64,000 nucleotides of DNA from positions 1,488,093-1,552,092 of the forward strand of contig NMRA01000011.1 in the NCBI GenBank assembly GCA_002633005.1, in the 5' to 3' direction. The position numbers and the translations under genes were made by a program. This document shows positions 36,726-49,445 of this stretch, piece by piece; positions within the stretch are counted from its first letter, which is position 1, and each line of letters starts with the position of its first letter. A model generated the notes under the pieces. The model did no database searches. It saw nothing but the letters and a program-made list of their open reading frames with translations, and had not been told where the DNA came from. The stretch is from Phoronis australis. Taxonomy: Eukaryota > Phoronida > Phoronidae.

Positions 36726-39700
36726 CGTAATCGCAAGTGTTTTCTAAGTAGTGGCGTCTCAAGAGAGGATGAAAAGGGTGGGTCAAATAATGATTCATGC
36801 AGGTAAAGATCAAGGCTTCATGGTACACAAAAGTAATTTACATGATTATTTGGCTCACGTCAACTTTATTTTCAATAATTGCATCAACAAACCAAGAGAT
36901 TTAAGGAATCTCGTCACCTTCCGTATATTTACAGACTTCAAAGCGACAAATTTAACTCATTTAAAAAAATATTCCCACATGATACAATTTCAACATGGCA
37001 ATGCTTTTAAAAGTAAACAGCATATAGTAAAGATTTTAATATTCAATCTTTTAAATTAAACAAAAACTCTTGTTTTTAATACTTTAAGGTAATTTGATGA
37101 GAAAAGGTTATCACAGTCTTGTCCAATGATATCTTTCAGTTTGATTGAACTCATTATGTACTCTAATTTGATCAAGACAAACGACTCTCAATTAAATAAA
37201 GTACACGAATAATGCAACAAGGACTGCGATAAATGAAAAAGCAGTCGTTGTCTTACGACACTGTGTAACTTATAACATCATTTTTGTCAAATAATTTCTT
37301 ATATGACATCAAGTTACGCAATGTCGTAAAGAATTCTTATTTAAATTCAAAAATGTTCATTTTGCGATGAATTTTTGTTGTTCGACACTGTTAAGATGGC
37401 TAGAGACGAAAATTGGGCCCTCTACACTCATAAAGTCGCTTACGTAACAATCCTCCATGCGATAGGATTCCATTTCCCTAACCAACACAATTCACTGGCA
37501 ATGCGTACATGTACTTGCTCCATCTTAGATGTTGCAATTTTAGAGTTGGCTAGCACTAATGGACTCGGTAGCGTTTTCTTAAATCGGTGATGGTTTCGAT
37601 GTTCTGCCTGGTAACGAGAATAGAATCCTAACACTGCTAGGAGTATCAAGAGACTGATTTGATGAGAGCAAAAAGAATAATGCGATTTTTAACAAGCAAA
37701 ACATCAAATTTACCAATGACGTCAAACTACACGTTAGACAAACCAAAATCTAATGATTGGGAGTGACGTGATTCTAATGGTAATTTGATTTTATTAAAGA
37801 AGGAACTCATTGTCGTCCCCGAATCAGTGTGGTGGAGCGAAAGTCAACACTTCACTCACTAACCAATAGAGGACGCCTCAGTTTCACTGGAAATGCGGGA
37901 AGATCAAAGACCGCCAGCAGACCATCTTCTGTAGAATGGGACAGCTTTGATCCCCACAACGCAAAGTTTTAGTTGAAATATTCATATCTAGTCACACTCA
38001 GGTTCGTCAATTAAATTAAATTATCTCTAAATCCAAGCAACATAACATAATCGCCATCTAGTGAAATGAAGCGAGGTAATTAACTCGTAATCTTGAAAGC
38101 GCGTCATTGATAAGTTCAAGTTGTGCATTCTTATTGAGGTAAAATATATGAACTCTTATTTTGGAAAAAATAAGAATTTATCAGTAGATTTAAAAGCTAA
38201 AACGCTAAAAATTGAGGTAGCTAAAATCCAGATAAACCTTCCGGCTGGGTCACTTACGCGGACGTTGATATCAGTAAACCGAGAAATAGAATGCCGTTAA
38301 AGCATGAAACAGACATCGAGAAACTGAATTAGTCCGATTTCAAAAGGATTTCAACAATTAATTATATTACATGTGTCTTTTCAGTAACCCAGTGAACTTC
38401 TCATTTTGCCAAGGGTGCCTCTGTTTAAGCGGAGGCCCCCACAATTTTTGAAGATTCGTACCCGGTAAAGAAATAACTATATGAATATTTAAATAAGTCA
38501 ATGACAAATAAAAACTGTCATTTCGCACCAAGCAGGTTGTCTCAGTCCCTAGAGTGCGCCTTCCAGTTCCTCGAATCATAGTGGGAGTACTCGGAAAAAT
38601 GTTGCAATCCGTGGAACGGTAGTGAAGCATATATGCTAATGACAATTTGATTTGGTTACATCCATTATTGTGTCACGTCGGAGAGTAGTTACTAGTTTAT
38701 CTAAGCTGTCTCCATCTCCATTCAATCGACGTCATACGANNNNNNNNNNNNNNNNNNNNNNNNNNNNNACAGACAGTTAATGTTATTAATATCCCCTAGC
38801 TTGTGAATGTTTTGAAATCGTACATGCAGGACACGATACGCTAACGAGAAAATAACGATCGTCGTTTAAAACTAGACTACTACAGCATGCCCGCACGAAA
38901 ATCAACATCATTCTCCAACAATTAAAAACAGCTCTGCAACTGTTTGTCAACATCTGTTGAAAAGCTCAATCTATAAGTTCCGCAACGTCCCTTGGGGTTA
39001 TCAGAAACCGCACCATCAGCAGCGTGATCAGGAGGGAGACAGTGACATCTGGTGACGTGTTCATGGATACTCAGCTTTGGCAAGTTTCCGGCATCACCAG
39101 TGCCCCAGTTCGGATTCTGGGAGATTCAATCAGTGAAATAAGCAGAGGGGAGATGAGTCTGACATTATCCCAAAACTGTTTGAGGAGCAAGTATTCACTG
39201 GGGTTCAGAGGTCATCTGGTAGCAAAAACAAAAAGTGAAATTGAGCACCAGTCATGCATGCACCTTGCGACAAACACTATGAACACTAGTCTCCTTGCTC
39301 ATGTGTACCCTTTCAGTCCAGCTCCACCATCTTCCATTCCAAGTCACTGGCCCCATTAGACCGCGTATTCCCCTCACGACGGTCCCTCAGGGTAGCGCCA
39401 GTGAAACTCTCACTTTCATTTAGTACGCACGTACTTAATTACTCCGTAAACAAACACTATCGCATCTTCTTGCCGAACTAGATCCGGTATTATCCTCACG
39501 TGTAACCAAATACGGGTATTTTCAAAAGCATTGTAACATGGTTCATCAATAGCATTACCAAGTTACCATTTCTGTCTTGATTAGTTCGTGTCAGGGGACG
39601 ATCCAGGCAGACTATTAGCCAGGATTTTGCCCGTCAGACATTCGCTCACCTGAACTGCCAAATGAAATCTAGGAGAATTTTAGGGGGGGGGGNNNNGGTC

Positions 39701-41926
39701 ATGGCCCTCTTCTAAACCCGCCTTTACGGCATTATTTTTTAAACGGACTCACGAAATGTTGATTTCCACTACATGCTGTTCGGCAGTTGTAGGTGAGTGG
39801 ACTCGTTGACGAACAGGCTCGTTGCCTGGTGAATGATTTAGACCGCTTATCTGTGTTGCGTCAGTGCTCCAGGTAAACAGTTTGATGTCATTGTTGTTCT
39901 CCCCTGAGAATTTTAATATTATGCTGTGGCACCTCCCGATGCACGAAATACGCCGGTTAGTCAAGTTCTACGCTACCATTCAGGTTGTTGGTGCCATAGG
40001 ACAATGCTACCTGATCTTTAGTGCAGCGATGCCTATTTAGCGAGATATCACATGAGTTGGGCCGCTGTAAAGTTAGAGCACTTTCAAGCTTTTAGAAGGT
40101 CTGATGACATGGCACCGTTTTAGTGAGTGTGTTCGATAAAATTGTCCCATTTACTGGCATCTTTCAAAAAAGCCACTTTTTGTAAAAAAATTCCAACATA
40201 TTCCTTTTGCAGGGGTTTGAAAATCTAGAAAAGGGTCATTTATCTAATTACGATTCCAAAAAAACATTTATACGCAACAAACCTCAACAAAGTACAAGCT
40301 TTCTGAAGCGAACTGAAAACTGAGAGTTCCAACCCTCAAAGAAAACCCTTTCATAAGGAAATTAATCCGAAAATTGACACCACTTTGTATGAGGTGTGGA
40401 CATGAAGAAGACAAACATCCGGGAACCACGTCCCTTATACATCTCCTTCAGTATTTGCTAGCACATCATTTTGCCGGGCGAAGAAAACAACATACTAACA
40501 TAATCTTACGAGTCCATACACCCGCCGACATAATGATTGTGTACCAAATGCTCGCGGCCTTTTTTCCCGGCCGCGTACCCTTCAGTGTCGCTTGTATGAA
40601 ATAAAAAAACACCGCACCTTCAGCGCCATATCGTAGACGAAAAACATACATGGTTTCGTTTTTTTGGACAAAAACATTTCATTTTGGTGAAAATGTTTGA
40701 TCCCACTTGACAAGTACACAATGCAAAGAAGGCTTCAGAATCTGCCCGAAATCGGAAAGAGAACGATTTACGTACCAAGGACTAGAGGTGACACGATTTT
40801 ACTGGCATTTGTGGTTGTTTGTTATTATCTGATTAGTGTTTAAGGCCAAGATTTCTGACTAAAATCACGAATCTTGTACGGCTGCCTACGCAAAACCCCG
40901 ATCACCTCGTGGTCCTTTCCAGGGTTCTCGAAAAAAACCTTCTCACCGTCTGTCGACTTAAAACTGAATCACAGAACCGTTTTTGAAAATTTAATATTTC
41001 GCTCAATGGTATTTGAATACAGCAAGTATTGACATACGGAATGAAATAACAAGTATTCTCTCGCCAAGACAGCTTGATAATAAGTGAATTAATTAAATGT
41101 CTGATACTTATGCCCGCACAAGGCACAGCGGTATATTAATGACAAATGGAAAGAATGTCAGTAATGAGAGTATAAATTAGTCAATGAGGATGACAATGCC
41201 ACCGAATTTTCAAACATGTTTTAAATTTCGGATCGCTGGGTTGTGGTTGGGTTATATTTCCTAAAAAAACAAAGCACCATTTTCTCCGTCAATTTTGACC
41301 GCAAACTAAAAGCGAGAGATTGGAACTTAAATTGAAGCCTGCTAATGCACTCCCAAAAAACGCTGAACCAAAACCGCAGCCACTTTAGCAAACATTGCAC
41401 AGTATAAGGCAATTCTTAACACAGGCTGTAAACTGGATTTCATGGAGCCCCCATTACAACCGGCCATAACCATGGTAAATTCGAAAATAATCCTAATACC
41501 CACCACCACCTATAATCATAACGCTTCCACCGTAATACACGCCAACATCCAACAAGTTATAAATGATTCCACAACCAATAACATGAATAAGAAGATTTAA
41601 AGTCTTTCGCTTTTTAACGTCAGTAGAATAACTCGACAGACAAATCGTCTGCCACAGAAACAACTCTTTGAGTTCAACACGTCAAGTCATACCGATAAGA
41701 TTGTACACTGTTACATGATCGTCTGCTCTCCGCTGATGATGCGTAAATTGTCTAGACATCAAACGTCTGCGCCGATAGAATCAGCTTCCAGCTCAAAAAG
41801 ATATAGTCCAGCACACGTCGGTCTATGTTCGCCTTCTGCTTTTCCTTTTTAAAAACATTTCACTGCCACCTGAAGGTGAAGCTGAACACATTAAAAATGG
41901 AATGATGTGTAGAATGTTTCTCAGTT
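36726..41926. other. Non-coding, with assembly gaps
   Basis: Contains runs of N at 38740-38768 and 39693-39696; the second follows a run of G. No open frame has domain-like content. The segment nearest 41926 should contain the 3' UTR of the bHLH gene, but no clear AATAAA was found on the minus strand. Confidence 0.4.
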
Positions 41927-42514
41927 TTACTCCTGATAGAATGTGTTATCATCGGAAATGGAGCAAGACTGGTTGTCACTACAGTCGTCAAGAAGTTCCT
42001 CAACTTTAGAACTGTCATTTTCAGCATTATTGTCATCTTCTTCGTTGTTATTCTGTTCGACAAGGAATGGGTAAGGCCTATCATTTCCTCGCAGGTCGCA
42101 TATAACGTTAGTTAAGGCCATTATGTAATTCTTGGCCAAAGTCAATGTTTCTATTTTCGACAATCTTCTGTCAAGTCTGACGTGCGGAATAACTTCTCGC
42201 AATCCTTGGAAGGCATCATTTAGAGAATGCATGCGCATACGCTCTCGTTCGTTACTTTCGAGGCGGCGCAAATTCCGATCTCTGGCGCTGTGGCTTCGAC
42301 GTTTCCGAGGCGATTTCTTCGTCGCCTTACTTCGCGTGTCCTCGATTTCATTACTGCTTCCGGCCGAGTCAGACTCCATGCCTCGTTTCCCGCCAGTCGT
42401 TGGTCGTCTTCTCATGGAATAGTCTGACGCACGCACCACGTTTATGTCCCATTCCTGTTGCTCGTTAACTTGATCATAGTCCATCGATGTCATATTCTCT
42501 CTATTTCGACGCAT
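41927..42514 (-). CDS. bhlha15: bHLH transcription factor, Mist1/Dimmed class (bHLHa15)
   Basis: A 195-residue protein in one coding exon. Residues 66-73 are a basic stretch (KKSPRKRR) likely to act as a nuclear signal. Residues about 82-140 form the bHLH: basic region [20 protein letters not shown], helix 1 GLREVIPHV, a short loop LDRRL, and helix 2 [17 protein letters not shown]. These are hallmarks of the Mist1/Dimmed group; [11 protein letters not shown] is the insect Dimmed wording, while vertebrate Mist1 differs there. The tail (about 155-195) is rich in Asn, Asp and Glu. Known of the family: a homodimeric E-box activator driving secretory and peptidergic cell maturation. The reading frame stays open upstream to 42670, but a splice acceptor (TTATAG at 42522-42517) ends two bases before the ATG at 42514. 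I therefore start there and infer a non-coding 5' exon, as in vertebrate Mist1. Other in-frame Met codons at residues 8 and 11 are possible starts. Confidence 0.93.
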   Translation of the reverse strand: MRRNRENMTSMDYDQVNEQQEWDINVVRASDYSMRRRPTTGGKRGMESDSAGSSNEIEDTRSKATKKSPRKRRSHSARDRNLRRLESNERERMRMHSLNDAFQGLREVIPHVRLDRRLSKIETLTLAKNYIMALTNVICDLRGNDRPYPFLVEQNNNEEDDNNAENDSSKVEELLDDCSDNQSCSISDDNTFYQE

Positions 42515-42522
42515 GGCTATAA
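42515..42522 (-). promoter_or_regulatory. Splice acceptor before the bHLH coding exon
   Basis: A pyrimidine-rich stretch ending in TATAG lies immediately before CCATG on the minus strand. It explains why the frame is open further upstream without Mist1-like content, and decides the start. The partner donor and first exon were not identified. Confidence 0.5.
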
Positions 42523-45500
42523 CAGAGGGAATAAACGCACGTGTTACTGTTAAGCAACTATCTATACATGCATGTGCTCCAGCCGAAAATTTCCCACGAA
42601 TCTTCAGAAGAGCTAATTTACCAAGTTTAAGTAGAGTAGGGTGTGATAACGGTTTCAAGTAACACAACAATTGTCAATTTGCCATTTTGCTACTCAAAAA
42701 GACTTTTGTTTGTATACATATCCGTCTTAATATTCCAATGTCAAATTTGATTAACTCCAACTCGCCATGGGGGTAGTATAATAATATATAATAAGCGGGT
42801 TATAGTTATTACGTGCATTCATAATATTTACGTGACACGCACTTGCTGTGAAACGAAGACAAGTTTAAAATCAACAAATAGCGACGTGGAGCAGGACTTA
42901 AAGCTCAATCGCACATACGCAAGTCGTAAACCCACGAGCCAAGTATAAGTATAAGCGCTACGCAAGCGATAGACGCAAGCTACGTGCTCAATGAATTGTT
43001 ATCCAAAACTAGTTATGGAACTATATTAGTTAATGTCACCTTGTGGTGATTCAATTGTACGTGTTTGTGAAATAGTTTCCGAGTTCGGCGACTCGTGATG
43101 TCATTTTTTGAACGAATCGACATTCAAGTTACAGCAGCCAGTTGAATCAAATAAGATCGCCTGTTGATCAATTTAACTGGAGAACAAGTAATAACACGGT
43201 ACACTTGCGTATTCACTGTTTTACAAGATTTAGTCATCTCCCCTTATATCAGTCGCACATTATATTAGCCAAACCACATGCTCTTGTTTTTAAAACGTTG
43301 ACGTGACGTGAATTTGACACAGTTGTGAGTTTCTTGCTTCCGTCGAAACTCGCTAAAGGACGCGTCCAACTGGATCGTCACAAGGTGTCCAGACAATTAT
43401 TTTTTACCTCATTTACAGGCCACTCTCTGCCGTGGGTTTACTCGACTAAGAAAGAATACTGCAAAAACGTTGTCTTTGATGGGTTTTATTTTGGTTACTC
43501 GTAGTTAGACAAGGAGTTCCGATATATCACTGGAGTCCAAGCAATGACTGTCGTAGCAGGTTTAATTAGCGAAATAACGTGGGAGGATATTAAGTGCTAG
43601 AGCAAGATTGAAAAATGATACACGTACGTTATTTCGGAGCAATACACAAGATACACGCTCAAAGTGAAACGTATCTATATTAGAATTCCAATTAAGCCCC
43701 AATTAAGTTGATATAGGCAGTAATAGGTGACTACAGCTTATTAATATCAAATAGACTTAATGTAACGAGCCAACTGAAACGTTGTTCACAGTTGATGAAA
43801 ACATAACTGCAAAGCGAAATCGTGGCTGTAATGTATAAAGTAATGACGAATCCCTATCAGTGTCCAGCAATGTGAAACCAATTGAAAATTACATGGAAGT
43901 TCTCACAGTCATACTCCATAAACAGAGATATTGCAATTCTTAAGAACAACGCACCATTGTCACTATTATTAGCGTCAAATCGACTACCAGGTGAATGAAA
44001 GGGCCTTCTCACTAAGTTATGGCGGGCTGACATAACACTACATTTTGGGAAAATGGTTATCCCGAATCAGATCCATTCAAAATAATCCGTGCTTCATGTG
44101 AACACGATACAAACAAGTATATAGAGCTAAGGGAAATTCCGAACGCCGAACGAAAGCTGAACAGACTGGGACATCAAGCTATTTGCAAAACTGAAAAAAG
44201 GGTCCGTGAATGTCACCTAAACCAACGTGCCAAAGGAATTAACCTCTTGCTTTTTGGCAAAATGAAACAACTCAATACATGCTGATATTTCACCGTGAAT
44301 TATGTATAAATGATGGAAAAGGACCACTAAGCTGTACATTAGCTTGTGCACAGCTGTGTTGGAAAACGCCTGATAAATGATACGGAGGTCAGAAGGCGAG
44401 CAGAAATGACGTCGTGATGACGTGATAACCACTGGAGCTTTACAGAGACGGAAATTGTGAATTTGATTTTGAGGTGACAGATATGTGTCTGCCAGTGCAG
44501 AGACATGAAACGGAGTAAGGCAACAATAGTTCGTTGTAAACTCTACTCCGTCGTCAACCCAAGAATTCCAAATGCATTTTAATTCTTGCGACTACTTTTA
44601 TTCATGGATTTAACGCGGCTACCGTTTTTTGAGGTACCAAATGGTTACCGGTAATTAAACGTTACAAGCACAATCTCCTTTTCCTGAATTTGCTGTCTAT
44701 GTCGACCATACACAATGACAACTATATACCAGCAATTTGAAACCCTTAATTGACAATAATACACAGCAACGAATCACTGTTCTCATGATGAACTAACCCA
44801 CAGGGTATTCCGGGAACCGCAACAAACATATCTAACAAATCTGTACGGTCTCACAACGCATTACGATTTTTTCTATTGGACTCGCTGAATAACAAGAAAG
44901 GCACTGTTTCTTTGGGATAAAAAAACGTGAGAGGTATAAACACGATGGACTGAAAACAATCAACAACTGGATTGAGAAATTCGCGAGTTCTCCAGTTAGG
45001 GCATACATCCACGGGAACTAGTCAACACATGGTTCATCTCTGGTTTATCTTTATTCCGACACAAGAGAAAGCGTGCATTTCATGTAGGTCTTTTTGATGT
45101 ATGACTCCAAACAATTTTCGAAAATTACGTAAAAATGAAGACGATTTGATTAGACCCAGCACCCTTTACACGCAACCGTCTTAATCTTTTATTAAAAACT
45201 GCCGACTTGTACATGATTAAGTTTTTAAAACAACCGTTTTACCTGTATGATGTGTTCGCGATGTTGAACGCTCCTTGTTGTTATAACCTCTTTTTATGCC
45301 ATCAAACGTCAGTTATTCTCAGATTGTTATAATCCTATCACGCAGGCTGTAAAATTCTAACCAAGACTAAAGAGCCAACACAAATACGCGATCACAAATA
45401 CTAACAAACAGCTCCGGCGCCAGCAATGGTGTGACAAAATCACCATTCGTCGTTAAGGTCAGCAGACTTCCAACGTTATTAAATCATCCAGCCGATACTC

Positions 45501-46478
45501 CCAGCAGGTAGAACGATTTAACCGACACACGTTGCTCTCGGTTTTACGTTTGTTAGCGAAGTACTTAAGCATCCAGCTTAAGAGGAAACAGGCGTTTGCT
45601 CGCTTATAGCAGACGATACTACAGTGTATAAGAACATGTAGTCGTGGGCGGCGAAGCGTCGACTTCTGTAGGGGGTGTTATTTATGCATACGTATCTATT
45701 TCCGTTCAATAGCAGACTGTTTAAGCTATATTTAGACTCTTTCCAGCAAAATGAGTTCCCACCATTTGCCTTGGCAATACAAAGGCGATTAGCTGAGCTA
45801 ATTACCGGGAGCGCGTAGAAAAACAATTGTTTACTCTGTATAGTAGCCGTGACATCATACTGACGGCGAGGGATGTGGTGACGTCAGAAACGTGTTTGCA
45901 CCACTCATTGGTCTTCGCGGACGGAACTGATTTGGGGGAATTGCGCTGGCGCTTCACCGGAAGCATTGTGACATCTTTCTCAGATGTGACAAAGTGTTGC
46001 AAGACTCGAACAGGGCTTCTTAAGACTCGACGAAACGATACAAATTTGCTCAATCAATCCAACCCGATATTTTTAGCCATCCTCAACTACAGCCGCTCCC
46101 GCGAGAGTACAAAATTCAGTCAATCTACGCTCCTGCTTAGAAATAAGGAATGTGGGAAATTCACATGAGAAATCGGTAATTAAGTTTCGCCGAGTGTTGA
46201 TATCCCATTATTGCAGCGTTAGTCAACCTACTACATGAAAATATACACCCATCAACGCACGTTTAGGAAAGATTAAAAAAGAAAACTATGAAACATTTGT
46301 GAAAATTCAGAGCATGAACTGTCAACTAAAAATTCTACCGGCCACCAAAAATACTGGAAAACCGAAGCGATCACAGACGATGTTTGGCGCTGGTTGCGTT
46401 GATGTATTTTTGTCAAATTTACGAACAATAGAAATTACACAGGTACCGGATTTTGAGAACCAATTTGATGCCATAGAG
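42523..46478. other. Upstream region of the bHLH gene, no second gene seen
   Basis: It probably holds the first intron, non-coding exon and promoter of the bHLH gene, none of which could be fixed. An AT-rich stretch (TATAATAATATATAATAAG) lies at 42777-42795. Confidence 0.35.
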
Positions 46479-46619
46479 AATGCTGTTGTGGGGCGTAGGC
46501 GCACCCAACCACCTTTTGGCGTTTAAACGTAGCGCCTACGCACCGTAAGGTAGGTTCATTGGTCAAGACGATGGGCTTTGGGCGCCTACTTACCTCTAAT
46601 TTCATCACTACACCACTGG
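46479..46619 (-). repeat. Dispersed repeat, copy B
   Basis: Inverse copy of 31903-32066 without the 10 bp insertion. The GCGTAGGCGC / GCGCCTACGC pair at 46493-46539 frames the best-conserved core. In its own orientation it starts CCAGTGGTGTAGTG, suggesting a DNA-transposon terminus. Confidence 0.7.
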
Positions 46620-48379
46620 GTCCATAGAATTGGTTCTTAAAATATGGAACCCCCTCAAGTGTTTTGATTCACATGACTAAGCGCTGTGCGTCTACTATAA
46701 TAGATGAACTTTCAAATGCATCATGTGCAGACAATTCCAAATAGTTTTTATTTCGAAAAATGTGCTTTTGATTTGAGCTACGACCGTGTGGGTAACGATG
46801 TAACTTATGACAGATATTAATGCTGACTCTCTCAACACGCGCTGCCACATGAGAAACCGGTCATATTGGTAACGAGACAACTTACTGATAAATAAAGATG
46901 ATTACTAGTCACATGAGGAAACTTTTTAATTTTTGCTGACCCATCAGGCGACTGCCATTGTGTTCTTCACATGTGCCATCTCGAAAAGAAATGCACGCCC
47001 GGCACGGATCTGGATGACAGACGGTACCAACCTGTCCCAACCGTTCTAATAGTAGATATTTCCATATTTATATTTCCTTTTTCGGAAACGATTTCAATTT
47101 CACTGTTATCATTGTCAAGCTTGCTTCATGGGACATAAAAACCTTGATTTCTACTCACAGCGTGCGGGTGCACCCAACTAGTGTCTTAAATTACGGATAT
47201 GCGTAAACATTGGGGACTGAGCTTCAAACACACCTGGGGACATGCAGTGGTCCCATGTGAAGCATCGGCTGAGGCTAAATCACCAGAATGCATGATATAA
47301 TTATAAGTGCAAATACTTCCTTTTCAATTGCTTGTCAGAACTCAATTCAGTTCAAGGTATCTTCGAAACTTTTGGGGCTTAACTCTAGGAAAACTGTAAT
47401 TCTTGTGTTTAAGATCACGGACAAAGGGACAATAAAAACTTGTCAAAAATAAACTAACACACACTAAACGTGCCTTAAAAGGAATATAATTTTTAAGGCC
47501 GCAAATACATTTCTGGGTTATTCATTATGTTGGATTGAGTAGACTTATTGAATTACCTTTGGCCATATTGACGGTATAACGCATCACAATGTGTTGTGTT
47601 TATCTGACTTTTTTACAAATCGCCAATTCTCGTCGTTGTCTGCCGGACATTCACGAAAGCAATGCCGGTGTCTTTGCCATTCACCTTGGCTTACTAGTAG
47701 TATTTTGAAAAAAATCTGCCGTTTCAAGATACTATGTCTCATTAAAACCGCGAATATTCAAATTTGTATCAAGCGCCACCTAGTGACTTACTGGAGAACT
47801 GCGTGTACAAATATAATCAGGAAAGAAACAACTTGTAAATAAATTGCAGTTTTAAAGAAAACATGACAACTGATACACTTTAAAACAACTGTAAACATAT
47901 CGTAAACCTAATAATTCCAAACAGTAAGGAATCATTATTTGTTAGAGAAATAAACAAATTAACAAACAAACAAACTTTGCCTTGTTTCATTAGGGTAACG
48001 TTGAAATATTGCCATACCCCGAAATAAAAATAGTCTCGCAAAAGGAGACTTTTGCGAGATTGTAATGGTAACTGGTTCTCGGATGGTTTCCGATATACCG
48101 GAAGACGTGGGGTTGTATGGAAACTACAACTTCATTCGCATATTCACAATTTAATGAGACGTAACATCTTTAACGCGTGGGAATTGATTCTGCAGCAGGG
48201 GCAGAACGTTCGGCAGGTACTGTGGAACCACAGGGTTCGAGTCCGCGCTACTGATAATTTCTGTAAACTTACTTTTCTCGCCGACAAACATTTTTCCAAC
48301 ATCATGCAAAGTACATTGAAAGACGTACCATGTGTCACAGCGCCATCTGTACACCCACATAGCGCTAGGTTAGATAATG
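46620..48379. other. Non-coding, no gene recognised
   Basis: The 128-codon plus frame at 48052-48438 has no domain and runs into the minisatellite. A B-box-like GGTTCGAGTCC at about 48235 lacks an A box and a tRNA fold. Confidence 0.35.
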
Positions 48380-49445
48380 GGAAGGATATAGCTAGATGTT
48401 CGTACATGTATGTTACAGTGTGCGAAGGACCTAGCTAGATGTTCACTACATTGTGAGAAGGACCACGTTATATGTTCACAATAGTGTACGAAGGTCCTAG
48501 CTAGATGTTCACTACAGTATACGCAGGACCTAGCTAGATGTTCACTAAAATGTACGAACGACCTAGCTAAGTGTTCACTACAGTATACGCAGGACCTAGC
48601 TAGATGTTCACTACATTGTGAGAAGCCCACGTTATATGTTCACAACAGTGTACGAAGGACCTAGCTAGATGTTCACTACAGTACATGTATACGCAGGACC
48701 TAGCTAGATGTTCACTAAAATGTAGGAATGACCTAGGTAGGTGTTCACTACAGTATACGCAGGACCTACCTAGATGTTCACTACATTGTGAGAAGGACCA
48801 AGTTATATATTCACAATAGTGTACGAAGGACCTAGCTAGATGTTCACTACATTATACGCAGGACCTAGCTAGGTGTTCACTAAAATGTACGAATGACCTA
48901 GGTATAGGTGTTCACTACAGTATACGCAGGACCTACATGTACCTAGACGTTCACTACAGTATACGCAGGACCTAGCCAGATGTTCACTCTACAGTGTGCG
49001 AAGGACCAAGCTAGATGTTCACTACAGTGTGCGAAGGACCAAGCTAGATGTTCACTACAGTGTAAGAAGGGCCAAGCTAGAAGGTCATTGTTCAGTGTGC
49101 GAAGGACCAAGCTAGATGTTCACTACAGTGTGCGAAGGACCAACGAAGCTAGGTGTTCATTAAGTTATAATTTGAGAAGGATCTAGACAGATGTTCACTA
49201 TATTACATTGTGTGAAGGACATACATGTAGCTAAAGGTTCAGTGTTACAATGTGTGAAGGCCGACATAGTTCAGCGTGTTACAATGTGCGAAGGCCGACA
49301 TGACTAGAGATTCAGTGTGTTACAATGTTTGAAGGCCGACATAGCTAGTACGTGTAGTTCAGTGTTTTACAACCAATGAAGGTCGACATAGCTAGAGGTT
49401 CAGTTGGTTACAATGTATGAAGGCCGATATAGCCAGAGGTTCACT
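48380..49445. repeat. 33 bp minisatellite array
   Basis: About 25 units of consensus GAAGGACCTAGCTAGATGTT plus CACTACAGTGTGC (33 bp), followed from about 49200 by longer diverged units (GAAGGCCGACATAGCTAGAG, then GTTCAGTGTTACAATGTGT). Units vary between GTGTGCGAAGGAC, GTATACGCAGGAC and ATGTACGAACGAC. Because 33 is a multiple of 3, both strands give repetitive open frames with an 11-residue period (such as CSEHLARSFVH); these are not judged genes. Confidence 0.9.

Noticed and set aside
42132-42427. Plus-strand frames opposite the bHLH gene
   Set aside because: Shadows of the bHLH coding sequence on the other strand.
42515-42670. N-terminal extension of the bHLH frame by 52 codons
   Set aside because: Upstream of a good splice acceptor and without family-like content; judged intronic.
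48200-48260. Possible tRNA (GGTTCGAGTCC)
   Set aside because: Same reason: no A box or cloverleaf.
48370-49186. Repeated open frames such as CSEHLARSFVH
   Set aside because: Explained by a 33 bp minisatellite; open on both strands and disrupted by period changes.
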